From Bacteroidales bacterium (lineage in GTDB: Bacteria > Bacteroidota > Bacteroidia > Bacteroidales > P3), in NCBI GenBank assembly GCA_017934545.1, contig JAGBJI010000008.1, positions 248,001 to 312,000 of the forward strand: DNA of 64,000 nucleotides, read 5' to 3'. Below the pieces are notes generated by a model. It searched no databases. It was not told where the DNA came from and saw only the letters and a program-made list of their open reading frames with translations. The position numbers were made by a program, and so were the translations under genes. This document shows positions 16,381 to 24,968 of this stretch, piece by piece (within the stretch, counting starts at the first letter, position 1; each line of letters opens with the position of its first letter).

Positions 16381-16806
16381 TTAACGTTTCATATCTACGG
16401 TAGGGAACAATCCGTTTTCAAACGAACGGTTTAAAGTTTCCTTATCTATAGATTTGAAGTTTTTGTATTTAGCAGGATAGCCCGTAACGGTAATCTTGTC
16501 TATTTTCTTTTTGAACAATCCTCTGTACTCTACCACTTCTTGCTGGCACTCAACCAATACATCGCCTCCGCCGTTTACACGCAATGCTTCGGCTATTGCC
16601 ATATTTTTTACGTTTCTGTATCCGCCTCTGGCAACCTCGCGTGAAGGAACATAGGTGTATGTAATTTTAACTTCCGATACATCCAAATCGGCAGTTGTGG
16701 CTGCAACTATCGGAGCTGCAACATTTCTGTCCGCAGCCGTCTTGTGAACGGTAGTGCATGAGGCCATGCACAATGCAATTGCAATACTTAATAAAACTTT
16801 TTTCAT
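16381..16806 (-). CDS. Small lipoprotein of unknown function
   Basis: A 141-residue protein with a lipoprotein signal ending in Cys17 (LCMASC). No acidic run follows the Cys, so it probably stays in the periplasmic leaflet. The mature part contains VSEVKITYTYVPSREVARGG and a YRGLFKKKIDKITVTGYPAK segment. Similar short lipoproteins occur in many Bacteroidales; no function is known to me. The gene stands alone between mltG and serA; the gap on its mltG side (16198-16380) shows nothing recognisable. Confidence 0.75.
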   Translation of the reverse strand: MKKVLLSIAIALCMASCTTVHKTAADRNVAAPIVAATTADLDVSEVKITYTYVPSREVARGGYRNVKNMAIAEALRVNGGGDVLVECQQEVVEYRGLFKKKIDKITVTGYPAKYKNFKSIDKETLNRSFENGLFPTVDMKR

Positions 16807-16830
16807 AGTGTAATTTGATTTTTAATAAAA

Positions 16831-16975
16831 AACTTCTGACAATCAAATATGCTTTTGGGATTTTCCTTATGGTTTACATTTATGTTTTTTGACTTTGCAA
16901 CGTCATATTGCCACAATTGGCGTACAAAAAACATTATTAAACCGTTCAATCACTCATATTTGATTATCAGAAGTT
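16831..16975. repeat. 145-bp element with 21-bp terminal inverted repeats
   Basis: AACTTCTGACAATCAAATAT(G) at 16831-16851 is matched by its reverse complement at 16955-16975, with one mismatch in 21. The 103-bp interior is not palindromic overall but contains a small GCCA/TGGC hairpin. There is no obvious target-site duplication. It sits between the serA stop and the start of the 16381-16806 lipoprotein gene, so its left part may carry that gene's promoter. A MITE-like insertion or an unusually long hairpin are the options. Confidence 0.75.
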
Positions 16976-17001
16976 ACGAACGTTTATTTAAATACTGATT
17001 C

Positions 17002-17922
17002 TTATCTGTTAACTTGGAATTTGGTTACTCCGTTTTTGATAAAATCAACTATCTGACGGGCTGCTGCCAAACCTGCATTCATATTTGCTTCTTTTGTCTG
17101 GGCACCCATCTTTTTAGGAGTTGCAAAATAACGCGGAGCAAATTTCTTCAACTCCTCATCATTTGTTGCTGCGATGTCGGTAACGTATTTAAAATCTTCT
17201 CTTTCTGCCAACAATTTAGCCATGTCTGCTTCGTTTATCACTTCTTTTCTTGCAGTGTTAACCAAACATGCACCTTTCGGCATAGAAGAAAGCAATTCGT
17301 AGTTGATTGAATTCTTTGTCTGTTCGTTTGCAGGGATATGCAAAGAAACGTAATCGCATGAAGAATACAAATCTTTTACGTCTTTGGCAACTTTAACTCC
17401 GTCTTTCTCTATTGCTTCTGCAGGAACAAACGGGTCTAATGCCATAACCGACATACCCATTGCCTTTGCTTTTTCGGCAACCAAACGTCCTACGTTTCCG
17501 TAAGCATGGATACCCAAAACTTTTCCTTTCAACTCAGTTCCTGCAACAGGAGTAAAGTTCGTTCTTGCCATGTAAATCATAAGACCGAGTGCCAACTCCG
17601 CAACTGCATTTGAGTTTTGACCCGGAGTATTCATCGCTACTATGTTCTTTGCAGTGCATGCTTCCAAATCCAAATTGTCAAATCCTGCACCTGCACGTAC
17701 AACTATCTTAAGATTTTTTGCGTGGTCAACAACTTCTTTGGTGACTTTATCCGAACGTACTATCAAAGCGTCGGCATCTTCCACTGCTTTGTAAAAATCG
17801 TTTACGTCCGTGTATTTTTCCAACAAAGACAACTCAAAGCCGGCTTTGTCTACAATTTCTCTGATTCCGTCAACGGCAGCCTTAGCAAAAGGTTTCTCCG
17901 TTGCAACTAATACTTTTGTCAT
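17002..17922 (-). CDS. serA: D-3-phosphoglycerate dehydrogenase (short form)
   Basis: First step of serine synthesis: oxidises 3-phosphoglycerate to 3-phosphohydroxypyruvate with NAD. Rossmann motif GIHAYGNVGRLVAEKA near residues 140-155; substrate-binding RAGAGFDN; catalytic Arg in NTARKEVI. The usual catalytic His region is poorly matched: the C-terminus has APRYFATPKKMGAQT instead of a PHIG/PHLG motif, as also seen in Bacteroidales SerA. No ACT regulatory domain follows, so feedback by serine through that domain is absent. Start at 17922 chosen (MTKVLVATEKPF), 16 bp after the serC stop; the pair forms an operon. Confidence 0.88.
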   Translation of the reverse strand: MTKVLVATEKPFAKAAVDGIREIVDKAGFELSLLEKYTDVNDFYKAVEDADALIVRSDKVTKEVVDHAKNLKIVVRAGAGFDNLDLEACTAKNIVAMNTPGQNSNAVAELALGLMIYMARTNFTPVAGTELKGKVLGIHAYGNVGRLVAEKAKAMGMSVMALDPFVPAEAIEKDGVKVAKDVKDLYSSCDYVSLHIPANEQTKNSINYELLSSMPKGACLVNTARKEVINEADMAKLLAEREDFKYVTDIAATNDEELKKFAPRYFATPKKMGAQTKEANMNAGLAAARQIVDFIKNGVTKFQVNR

Positions 17923-17938
17923 ATGCTTTTCTAAATTC

Positions 17939-19027
17939 TTATGCGTTCTTTGCTTCAAATTCTTTCATACAATCAACAAGAGCCTGAACATCTTCCAATG
18001 TACATGCATTGTACAAAGATGCACGGAAACCGCCTACACTTCTGTGTCCTTTTATTCCTATCATGCCCTGTGATTTTGCAAATTCCATGAATTCTTTTTC
18101 TTTGTCTTCATAGCCTTTTGCCATAACAAAGCAAACATTCATCAACGAACGGTCTTCTTTTTCAACTGTTCCGACAAACATCTTGTTGCGGTCTATTTCA
18201 CCGTAAAGCAAATCTGCTTTTTGTTGGTTAACTTTCTGTATCCATTCAACGCCGCCGTTTTCTTTCAACCACTTCAATGTTTCGTGCATAACGAAGATTG
18301 AGAATACAGGAGGTGTGTTGAACATGCTTTCTTTGTCTATATGGTTTCTGTAATCCACCATTGTAGGCAATACAGGAAGATTTGCTCTGTCGGTTATTTT
18401 GCCTAAAACGTCTTCCCTTACTATAACGAATGTAACGCCTGCAGGACCTACGTTCTTTTGAGCGCCGCCGTAAATCAAAGCATATTTGGTTACGTCAACA
18501 GGACGGCTCATTATATCCGAAGACATGTCGGCAACCAAGTTAACAGGACAGTCCATGTCGTATTTGATTTCCGTTCCGTAGATGGTATTGTTGGTTGTGA
18601 TGTGGAAATAGTCAGCATCTTTAGGAATTTCATATCCTTTAGGAATGTAAGAATAGTTCTTGTCTTCCGATGAAGCGACAACTACGGTTTCGCCGAACAA
18701 TTTTGCTTCTTTTACAGCTTTCTTTGCCCAAACTCCTGTCTGAAGATATGCTGCTTTTTTGTTAAGCAAGTTTGCAGGAACCGTAAAAAATTGTGTTGAA
18801 GCACCGCCTCCAAGGAACAATATTTTATAATTTTCAGGTATGTTAAGCAAATCTCTCCACAATTGAACCGTTTCGCTCATTATTCTCTCCCAACCAGGAG
18901 TACGGTGTGATATTTCCAACACTCCCACTCCCGTGTTGTCAAAGTTAAGGATTGCTTCTCTTGCAGCTTCTGTTGCTTGTTTTGGTAAAACGCAAGGACC
19001 TGCGTTAAAGATATGTACTTTTGCCAT
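17939..19027 (-). CDS. serC: Phosphoserine aminotransferase
   Basis: PLP enzyme converting 3-phosphohydroxypyruvate and glutamate to phosphoserine. The N-terminus has FNAGPCVLP, the PLP phosphate site lies in GGGASTQFF, and the PLP lysine is K191 in [11 protein letters not shown]. The length of 362 residues is typical. It is the first gene of the serC-serA operon. A -7 box at 19124-19131 gives an untranslated leader of about 90 nt, in which I see no riboswitch. No serB is in the window. Confidence 0.96.
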   Translation of the reverse strand: MAKVHIFNAGPCVLPKQATEAAREAILNFDNTGVGVLEISHRTPGWERIMSETVQLWRDLLNIPENYKILFLGGGASTQFFTVPANLLNKKAAYLQTGVWAKKAVKEAKLFGETVVVASSEDKNYSYIPKGYEIPKDADYFHITTNNTIYGTEIKYDMDCPVNLVADMSSDIMSRPVDVTKYALIYGGAQKNVGPAGVTFVIVREDVLGKITDRANLPVLPTMVDYRNHIDKESMFNTPPVFSIFVMHETLKWLKENGGVEWIQKVNQQKADLLYGEIDRNKMFVGTVEKEDRSLMNVCFVMAKGYEDKEKEFMEFAKSQGMIGIKGHRSVGGFRASLYNACTLEDVQALVDCMKEFEAKNA

Positions 19028-19123
19028 GTTTGTTTTTAATTTAAATGTTATTTTAATAAATTTTCACTTCAATTGCAAAAGAAATGCCGTCTGTAAAACC
19101 GCATATTCTTCCGATTGTGGTTG

Positions 19124-19131
19124 CAAATTTA
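19124..19131 (-). promoter_or_regulatory. Promoter -7 box of serC-serA
   Basis: TAAATTTG on the minus strand, 97 bp before the serC start, leaving a long leader. Confidence 0.6.
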
Positions 19132-19232
19132 TTACTTTTTTTTAGATTGTACGCTAATTTAATCAAAATTTTTCACAATAATGCGTAAAAACACAAAAAT
19201 TAAACGTCTGTTAACAACCGCAAAAACAAAAA

Positions 19233-19265
19233 GTGATGCCTTTCAAACCACACAAAAGGCATCAC
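19233..19265 (-). terminator. Intrinsic terminator after the CHU_C gene
   Basis: On the minus strand GTGATGCCTTTT pairs with AAAGGCATCAC and is followed by TTTTTG. It ends the minus-strand run that starts with trmH. Confidence 0.85.
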
Positions 19266-19299
19266 AAAATAAAAAGAATACAAAAAAAATAAAGTATTA

Positions 19300-20133
19300 C
19301 TATCTCATAAGCATGAATGTACCTTGGTCGGACAAATTTTTACCGTCCGCATCGGTACATTTATACATATATATATATACTCCGGCTTCGGCATTGCCTG
19401 AATTTATACGTCCGTCCCACCCTTTGGTTATATCGGTTGTGGTGAACAGGCACTTGCCGTTGCGTGAGAATATTTTCATTTCATAAGACGCAACGTCACG
19501 GTACGCAGGTTTGAACGTATTTATACGTTCGTCAGGCGAGGACGGTTGGAATGCGTTGGGCAAAACAAGTTTAGCCATGACAACATCTGAAACTTGTCCC
19601 GTAGAACCTGCTTTTGCAGGCACGGTATTGCTTTTCGGATTAACGCCCGGCTGTTTAACGGAAGTATTTTCTTCTTTTGCCGCAGGCAAAACTTCCGTTT
19701 GTTGCACGGAAGTAAGGTTTTGTTCCGATGGTTTGACGTTTTCCGCCGTCGATTCTGCAACTGAAGATTCTTCTTTGTAATTTATATTTTCTTTAATATC
19801 CGTTTTTGGCGTTTGTTGCAACGGTTTTTCTTCGTCAATTATGCTTACGGTATTATCTGTAAGTGCTTGTAAAGAATTATCCGCAGCGTTTGCAGTATTT
19901 GCCGCTGTTTTTACAACCGAGTTTTCAGTTTTGTTGACCGCAGGAGCCAAAACCAATGCCGCAACACCTGCAACTATAATCAAGGAACCCGTAACGGCTG
20001 CCAAACATATATATTTGGTTTTGTCCGAATGCAGTTTGTCGTTTATGTTCTGCCACAACTCTTGCTTTGGTTGTTCGCTGTAATTAAACATACGGTCTTT
20101 AAATTCCCTGAAAATTTTCTCTTCGTTGTTCAT
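19300..20133 (-). CDS. Membrane protein with anti-sigma-like N-terminus and gliding-motility CHU_C C-terminal domain
   Basis: A 277-residue protein in three parts. Residues 1-40 are cytoplasmic (EEKIFREFKDRMFNYSEQP, QELWQNINDKLH), similar in character to small anti-sigma modules. A membrane segment lies at about 41-63. A low-complexity Thr/Ala/Asn/Gln linker follows (65-185). The last ~90 residues form a CHU_C (gliding motility-associated C-terminal) domain: LPNAFQPSSPDERINTFKP and IFSRNGKCLFTTTD, GWDGR, GVYIYMYKC. CHU_C is usually a type IX secretion sorting region; here it is tethered to a membrane-anchored protein. The gene follows an ECF sigma factor gene by 25 bp, so it may be its regulator. 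That role is inferred from position. Confidence 0.8.
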   Translation of the reverse strand: MNNEEKIFREFKDRMFNYSEQPKQELWQNINDKLHSDKTKYICLAAVTGSLIIVAGVAALVLAPAVNKTENSVVKTAANTANAADNSLQALTDNTVSIIDEEKPLQQTPKTDIKENINYKEESSVAESTAENVKPSEQNLTSVQQTEVLPAAKEENTSVKQPGVNPKSNTVPAKAGSTGQVSDVVMAKLVLPNAFQPSSPDERINTFKPAYRDVASYEMKIFSRNGKCLFTTTDITKGWDGRINSGNAEAGVYIYMYKCTDADGKNLSDQGTFMLMR

Positions 20134-20158
20134 ATTATATAATATAGGTATATGTTCT

Positions 20159-20686
20159 TTAAATTTTGAAAAAATAGTTCAACAATTTCTTTTTCGTCCT
20201 TGAGTTCATAGAACGTATGGTTACTTCTTTCAATCCCGTCTGAAGTGCAATGGTTTGCAAATCCACGTCTTCCACTTCACTCATTACGAACACCATCCGT
20301 TCTTTATCGCCCAATTGTTCCAACGCCCACACAAGCTGTTCGTTTGAAAACTTATCCAACACCATGTTTTCCACGCCCGTGTTCAGTGTATCGGTGATTT
20401 CTGTTTTCGGATACTTGTCTTTTTTGTCCCTGTAATAATTCCACGCAACCCGCATGAAGAATATACGCAGCCAACCCTCAAAACTCCCTGCAAAAGAGTA
20501 CTTGTGTAAAGAAGAAAACAACTTGATAAACCCGTCTTGGAATATATCTTCAGCGTCTTCTTTGCTTCTGGCGTTTTTTCTGCATATTCCGAAAATCTGC
20601 GGAGAGTATTTGTCGTACAAAAGACGCTGAAATTTCTCCTCCTTGCGTATACAACCTTCTATTATCTCCCTTTCCGTGAAATTCAT
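20159..20686 (-). CDS. ECF-type RNA polymerase sigma factor
   Basis: A 175-residue sigma-70 family protein. Region 2 includes LYDKYSPQIFGICRKNARSK and DAEDIFQDGFIKLFSSL; region 4 includes LGDKERMVFVMSEVEDVD and LQTGLKEVTIRSMNSRTKKK. It directs RNA polymerase to a set of stress or envelope genes. Start at 20686 (MNFTEREI) is preferred; the frame opens at 20725. It lies 70 bp after coaD and just before the CHU_C membrane protein, the common sigma then anti-sigma order. The target promoters are not evident. Confidence 0.9.
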   Translation of the reverse strand: MNFTEREIIEGCIRKEEKFQRLLYDKYSPQIFGICRKNARSKEDAEDIFQDGFIKLFSSLHKYSFAGSFEGWLRIFFMRVAWNYYRDKKDKYPKTEITDTLNTGVENMVLDKFSNEQLVWALEQLGDKERMVFVMSEVEDVDLQTIALQTGLKEVTIRSMNSRTKKKLLNYFFKI

Positions 20687-20756
20687 TTCATATATAATGA
20701 CACTTTTTGCAATGTTTTTTTGCAAACAAATACGGAAAATAACCCGAAAAAAAACT

Positions 20757-21236
20757 TTATTTAAGAATATCCTGCGGCGTTATGACGATTTCCGGCGGCA
20801 ACAAAAAAGAAACATCCTTGCCGAAAACCAACAATTCTCTGACAACGGAAGAACTGATTGTTGACATCTCGCTGTCGGAGGGTAAAAACACGGTGGTGAT
20901 GCCGCCGTTGAGCTGTTTGTTCACTCGTGCCGTTTCCGTTTCGTATTGAAAATCCGTTGTATTGCGTACTCCCCTGATTATAAATCCGGCATCTTGCTGT
21001 TTGCAATAGTCAACCGTCAGACCCGTATATGAATCCACGCTGACCGAATCATATTTGCCAAAAACCGTATGCAACCACTGCAAACGCTGTTGTAAAGAAA
21101 ACATGTGGCGTTTAGAAGTATTTTCGCCCAAAGCTACGATAATTCTGTCAAACAACGGCATTGCCGAGAGTACCGTCTGCAAATGTCCCAAGGTAACGGG
21201 GTCAAACGAACCAGGAAATACGGCTGTACGTTTCAT
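20757..21236 (-). CDS. coaD: Phosphopantetheine adenylyltransferase
   Basis: Fourth step of coenzyme A synthesis: 4'-phosphopantetheine plus ATP to dephospho-CoA. The nucleotidyltransferase motif is in FPGSFDPVTLGHLQ (TLGH). RGVRNTTDFQYE binds substrate, and STISSSVVREL is the family C-terminal motif. Length 159 residues is standard. It sits in a minus-strand run behind the barrel protein gene (31-bp gap). Confidence 0.97.
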   Translation of the reverse strand: MKRTAVFPGSFDPVTLGHLQTVLSAMPLFDRIIVALGENTSKRHMFSLQQRLQWLHTVFGKYDSVSVDSYTGLTVDYCKQQDAGFIIRGVRNTTDFQYETETARVNKQLNGGITTVFLPSDSEMSTISSSVVRELLVFGKDVSFLLPPEIVITPQDILK

Positions 21237-21267
21237 TGTTCTGATTGTTTAGTTTTTAAAACTTGAT

Positions 21268-22011
21268 TTACCTGCGGCGTTTTGAATATTTTGACGCATT
21301 GTCATCGGGTTCGTTGATTACATATATAAATTTAAAGGTAACGTAATTGCTTTTAAAATCCCTTGTCCAATGTTTGTATTCAAGTGCGGTTTCGGAAAAC
21401 GAGTTGAAATACTCAAAATCTTTGCGGATAGGTATCAATGAATATTGCCATCTGACGTCAAACTTAAGTTTTTTCCACACATTGAATCGGAAATCGGCTA
21501 CAAAACTCAAATCGTTCTTATCAAACGAATGGTTGTTTGTGACAACTGGGCGGCACATATCCAAAATCATGGTGTCCCAAAGCTTCCAACGCTCCGTGGT
21601 TTTGATTAAACGGCCGTATTGCAACCCCACTCCCAAGGCAACTCCCGCCCTTTTGTCCATATAATGCACCATCAGCGGAATGTCTATATAGTTCAAATCG
21701 GCTTTGTACCAAAACGGGTCATATATATTTGAATTCTTTGCTCCTCTTTGGGTGAAAAGCAACTCCAAAGACAATTGAAATCCGTCGTCGGCCTTTTCCG
21801 GATTGAACGGCATCATCACCCCCAAACCTCCAGTGAAGCCTACATGCTTGAAACCGTAGACTTCGTCGCCGTCAAGCTGCGATATAACCGCTCCTGCCGA
21901 CACTGCACCGCGAAACAGTTGTGCCTTGGCGGTATTGACAGTGAAAAATACTGCCGCCGTCAATACAACCGTCCTTATTATATTATTGTATAATCCCATC
22001 TTCTTTCGCAT
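21268..22011 (-). CDS. Outer membrane beta-barrel protein (PorT-like fold)
   Basis: A 247-residue protein with a signal peptide (hydrophobic segment then NTAKAQ) followed by alternating strands typical of an eight-stranded barrel: VSAGAVISQLDGDEVYGF, QLSLELLFTQRGAKN, YIDIPLMVHY, GVALGVGLQYGRL, DLSFVADFRFNVWKKLKFD and YVTFKFIYVI. The LELLFTQRG and YIDIPLM segments are hallmarks of the PorT/OMP_b-brl_2 family. It lacks enough identity for me to call PorT of the type IX system itself. The C-terminal tail is basic (KYSKRRR). Start at 22011 or 21999. Confidence 0.8.
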   Translation of the reverse strand: MRKKMGLYNNIIRTVVLTAAVFFTVNTAKAQLFRGAVSAGAVISQLDGDEVYGFKHVGFTGGLGVMMPFNPEKADDGFQLSLELLFTQRGAKNSNIYDPFWYKADLNYIDIPLMVHYMDKRAGVALGVGLQYGRLIKTTERWKLWDTMILDMCRPVVTNNHSFDKNDLSFVADFRFNVWKKLKFDVRWQYSLIPIRKDFEYFNSFSETALEYKHWTRDFKSNYVTFKFIYVINEPDDNASKYSKRRR

Positions 22012-22064
22012 TTGATAAAAGTAAAACGCAATAAACTCCCTTTTATTTTAAATCCTTCAAAGGT

Positions 22065-22757
22065 TTAAAATCTTTTCAACAATTCCTTTTCTATCTTGTC
22101 CTTGGTTTTTATGCCCGACAACGCCCAATGAATCAACGTATCAATACGTTTTTCTTCGCTTAAATGCCAATTCACTGCGGAGTTACGCAGTTTGTCGGTC
22201 AAATAATGCAAGGTTATCGCTGCACAGACGGAAATGTTAAAACTTTCAGTAAATCCGTACATAGGAATCTTCATAAAACCGTCTGCATTGGCTTCTGCCT
22301 GAGGGCTTATGCCGTCCACTTCGCTGCCGAAAACCAAAGCATATTTCTGATTTATGTCCAAGTTTTGCAAATCCGTATCATTTTTATGGGGCATGGTCAC
22401 CACTATTTTGTAACCCTGCTTACGCAAATCGTCAAAGCATTGCACGGTGTTGTTTTCCGACGAATGATACTTGGTGATGTTGAGCCATTTGTTAGCCCCC
22501 AAAGAAATATCGTCCGTAACCGAAAACCTGTTGTTGTTCTCTATAACAAACACATCCTGCAATCCCAAACAATCGCACGTACGCAATACCGCCGAAGCAT
22601 TCTGTGCTTTGTGTATGTTTTCTATAACGGGGACTATCCTGTCGGTTCTTAAATCAATTATCTTCTCTATCAACTCTTTGCGTTGGGGCATTATAAAGCC
22701 GCACAACATATCGTAGAATAGTTTTTTCTGCTCTGTATTGAGATTTTTGTATGTCAT
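22065..22757 (-). CDS. TrmH-family tRNA/rRNA 2'-O-methyltransferase
   Basis: SpoU/TrmH-type SAM-dependent methyltransferase. Motif 1: NIHKAQNASAVLRTCDCLG. Motif 2: LVFGSEVDGISPQA. Motif 3: IPMYGFTESFNISVCAA. An N-terminal extension (MTYKNLNTEQKKLFYDML) and a helical C-terminal tail resemble TrmH that methylates G18 of tRNA. Start at 22757 is chosen, 22 bp after the -7 box at 22779-22786. It begins the minus-strand run to the CHU_C gene. Confidence 0.9.
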   Translation of the reverse strand: MTYKNLNTEQKKLFYDMLCGFIMPQRKELIEKIIDLRTDRIVPVIENIHKAQNASAVLRTCDCLGLQDVFVIENNNRFSVTDDISLGANKWLNITKYHSSENNTVQCFDDLRKQGYKIVVTMPHKNDTDLQNLDINQKYALVFGSEVDGISPQAEANADGFMKIPMYGFTESFNISVCAAITLHYLTDKLRNSAVNWHLSEEKRIDTLIHWALSGIKTKDKIEKELLKRF

Positions 22758-22778
22758 TGCCGTGTTGAATATGATTTG

Positions 22779-22786
22779 CAAAAATA
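22779..22786 (-). promoter_or_regulatory. Promoter -7 box of the trmH-like gene
   Basis: TATTTTTG on the minus strand, 22 bp before the start at 22757. Confidence 0.6.
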
Positions 22787-22856
22787 CAAAATATCAATCA
22801 AAATCAATACAACCTCACTTAATTAATATTCAAACGCCGTTTTAATACCGAAAAAA

Positions 22857-22988
22857 TCACATTTTTAATACAAAAAAGTCACACTTTTAATCATTAAAAA
22901 TCACACTTTTCACTATCAAAAATCACATTTTTTATAATTAAAAGTCACATTTTTCAACATAAAAAGTCACACTTTTCACATATTAAAA
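22857..22988. repeat. Six-unit 22-bp phased array, TCACA(C/T) type
   Basis: TCACAT or TCACAC followed by a T-tract starts at 22857, 22879, 22901, 22923, 22945 and 22967, exactly 22 bp apart. Each unit ends in an A-tract (AAAAA or AAAAG). It fills the middle of the 353-bp divergent gap between the trmH-like gene and etfB; the only other element seen there is the etfB promoter. Confidence 0.97.
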
Positions 22989-23053
22989 GGCCGCTTTATT
23001 ATCGGTAAAATCAGAAAAAAATTGATTTCAACCTCTGTATCAAAATTTTTTCT

Positions 23054-23061
23054 TAACTTTG
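23054..23061 (+). promoter_or_regulatory. Promoter -7 box of the etfB operon
   Basis: TAACTTTG, 49 bp before the etfB start. Confidence 0.6.
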
Positions 23062-23110
23062 CAATCTTAAAATTTTTAGTACAATTTTTATAAACTAAAA
23101 AAATAACATA

Positions 23111-23914
23111 ATGAGTTTAAGAATAGTTGTATTGGCAAAACAAGTACCTGACACAAGAAATGTAGGTAAAGATGCCATGACTGCAGAAGGCACCGTCAAC
23201 AGACAGGCCTTGCCTGCAATATTCAATCCCGAGGATTTGAATGCATTGGAAATGGCTTTGCAAATCAAAGACCGTATAAAAGATACACATATAACCATCG
23301 TTACCATGGGACCCGACAGGGCTGCCGAAGTAATCAGGGACGCCATGTTCAGAGGTGCCGACGACGGCATAGTGGTTTCCGACCGCAAATTGGGCGGAAG
23401 CGACACTTTGGCAACATCTTACGCCATATCACAGGCCGTAAAAAAATTAGGACATTTTGATATAGTTTTCGCAGGCCGCCAAGCCATTGACGGCGATACG
23501 GCACAGGTAGGTCCGCAAACGGCGGAAAAACTTGAAATACCGCAGATAACATATGCCGAAAGCATAGTTGACGCCAGCGAAAACAACATAACTATCAAGC
23601 GGAGGTTAGAACGCGGAGTTGAAACCGTAAGAGCGTCTTATCCGGTTTTGATAACCGTGCATTCTTCCGCACAGAAGTGCCGTTTTTACAACGCAAAACG
23701 TTTGATGGCATATAAAAATGCAGACATTCAGATGTGGAATGCCGCCGACATAGAAGCCGACGATTTGCGTTTGGGCTTGACCGGTTCGCCTACAAAGGTA
23801 AAAAAGATAGACAGCGTTGTGCTTACACACAAAGACAATGTTGCTTTGGAACCGACGGATGAGAATATGGATTCATTGATAAAAGAACTTATTAACGCAC
23901 ATATAATAGGATAA
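23111..23914 (+). CDS. etfB: Electron transfer flavoprotein beta subunit
   Basis: Forms a heterodimer with EtfA that carries electrons between acyl-CoA dehydrogenase and another carrier. The N-terminus reads LRIVVLAKQVPDTRNVG. The central part has FAGRQAIDGDTAQVGPQTAE, the family signature for nucleotide binding. Length 267 residues is normal. It leads the operon etfB-etfA-acyl-CoA dehydrogenase-fabD; etfA follows after 4 bp. Whether this EtfAB bifurcates electrons (extra FAD in EtfB) cannot be decided by eye. Confidence 0.95.
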   Translation: MSLRIVVLAKQVPDTRNVGKDAMTAEGTVNRQALPAIFNPEDLNALEMALQIKDRIKDTHITIVTMGPDRAAEVIRDAMFRGADDGIVVSDRKLGGSDTLATSYAISQAVKKLGHFDIVFAGRQAIDGDTAQVGPQTAEKLEIPQITYAESIVDASENNITIKRRLERGVETVRASYPVLITVHSSAQKCRFYNAKRLMAYKNADIQMWNAADIEADDLRLGLTGSPTKVKKIDSVVLTHKDNVALEPTDENMDSLIKELINAHIIG

Positions 23915-23918
23915 AGAG

Positions 23919-24944
23919 ATGAATAATGTATTTGTTTATTGCGAAATAACGGAAGAAAACCGTATAGCCGACGTAAGTTTGGAACTTATAAGCAAAGCCA
24001 GAAAGTTGGCAGACGGCTTGAAAGTGCAACTTGAAGCAGTGGTTGCAGGTTATCAGGTTCAACAATTGGAAAGCAGCCTTTATCCGTACGGCGTTGATAT
24101 TATAAACTATGCCGATGACGAAAAACTGTTCCCTTATCAGACTTTGCCTCATTTTTCAATAGTTACAAAACTCATTGAAGAGAAAAAACCGCAGATATGT
24201 CTGTTCGGAGCAACGTCGGTGGGCAGGGATTTGGCACCGAGAGTGGCTTCTTATCTGCGTTGCGGCTTGACGGCGGATTGCACTTCGCTTGAGATAGGCC
24301 AATACGAAGACAAAAAGGAAAACAAAACCATAGACAATCTTTTGTATCAAATACGTCCCGCTTTCGGAGGCAACATCATTGCCACCATTGTCAACCCTTA
24401 CACCCGTCCGCAGATGGCAACGGTAAGGGAAGGCGTGATGAAAAAAGAAATATACGACCCTAACCACACGGGCGAATTCGTAAGAATAGACACTAAAAAC
24501 TACGTTAAACAAAGTGACTATTGCATTGAAATCCTTTCACGCGAGATTGAGAAACAAAAAATCAAAATCAAATCAGCCCAAATCATAGTTTGCGGCGGAT
24601 ACGGCATGAATTCCAAACCGGGAGGATTTGAACTGTTGCAACAGTTGGCTGACACACTCGGAGCGGAAGTGGGTGCAACCCGTGCGGCAGTGGACGGAGG
24701 TCTTGCAGAACACGAAAGACAGATCGGACAAACGGGTGTAACCGTCCGTCCTAAACTTTACATAGGCTGCGGCGTATCGGGAGCGGTACAGCACCGTGCA
24801 GGTATGGACCAAAGCAGCAAGATTATAAGCATAAACACCGACCCTAATGCACCTTTGAACGCAATAGCCGATTACACAATCACAGGCGATGCGTTTGAGG
24901 TTATACCTAAATTGATTCAATATTATAAGAAAAACAGTAAATAA
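23919..24944 (+). CDS. etfA: Electron transfer flavoprotein alpha subunit
   Basis: FAD-binding partner of EtfB. The C-terminal FAD domain includes IVCGGYGMNSKPGGFELL, GATRAAVDGG, QIGQTGVTVRPKLYIGCGVSGAVQHRAGM and IISINTDPNAPL, all typical. The length of 341 residues fits. It is the second gene of the operon, 4 bp after etfB and 24 bp before the acyl-CoA dehydrogenase gene, which is its probable redox partner. Confidence 0.95.
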   Translation: MNNVFVYCEITEENRIADVSLELISKARKLADGLKVQLEAVVAGYQVQQLESSLYPYGVDIINYADDEKLFPYQTLPHFSIVTKLIEEKKPQICLFGATSVGRDLAPRVASYLRCGLTADCTSLEIGQYEDKKENKTIDNLLYQIRPAFGGNIIATIVNPYTRPQMATVREGVMKKEIYDPNHTGEFVRIDTKNYVKQSDYCIEILSREIEKQKIKIKSAQIIVCGGYGMNSKPGGFELLQQLADTLGAEVGATRAAVDGGLAEHERQIGQTGVTVRPKLYIGCGVSGAVQHRAGMDQSSKIISINTDPNAPLNAIADYTITGDAFEVIPKLIQYYKKNSK

Positions 24945-24968
24945 AGAATTTAAAGCAATCAAAATAAT

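Noticed and set aside
22857..22988. Array of short direct repeats resembling a CRISPR
   Set aside because: The whole repeat plus spacer is only 22 bp, the spacers are AT-rich and not unique cargo, and no cas gene is in the window.
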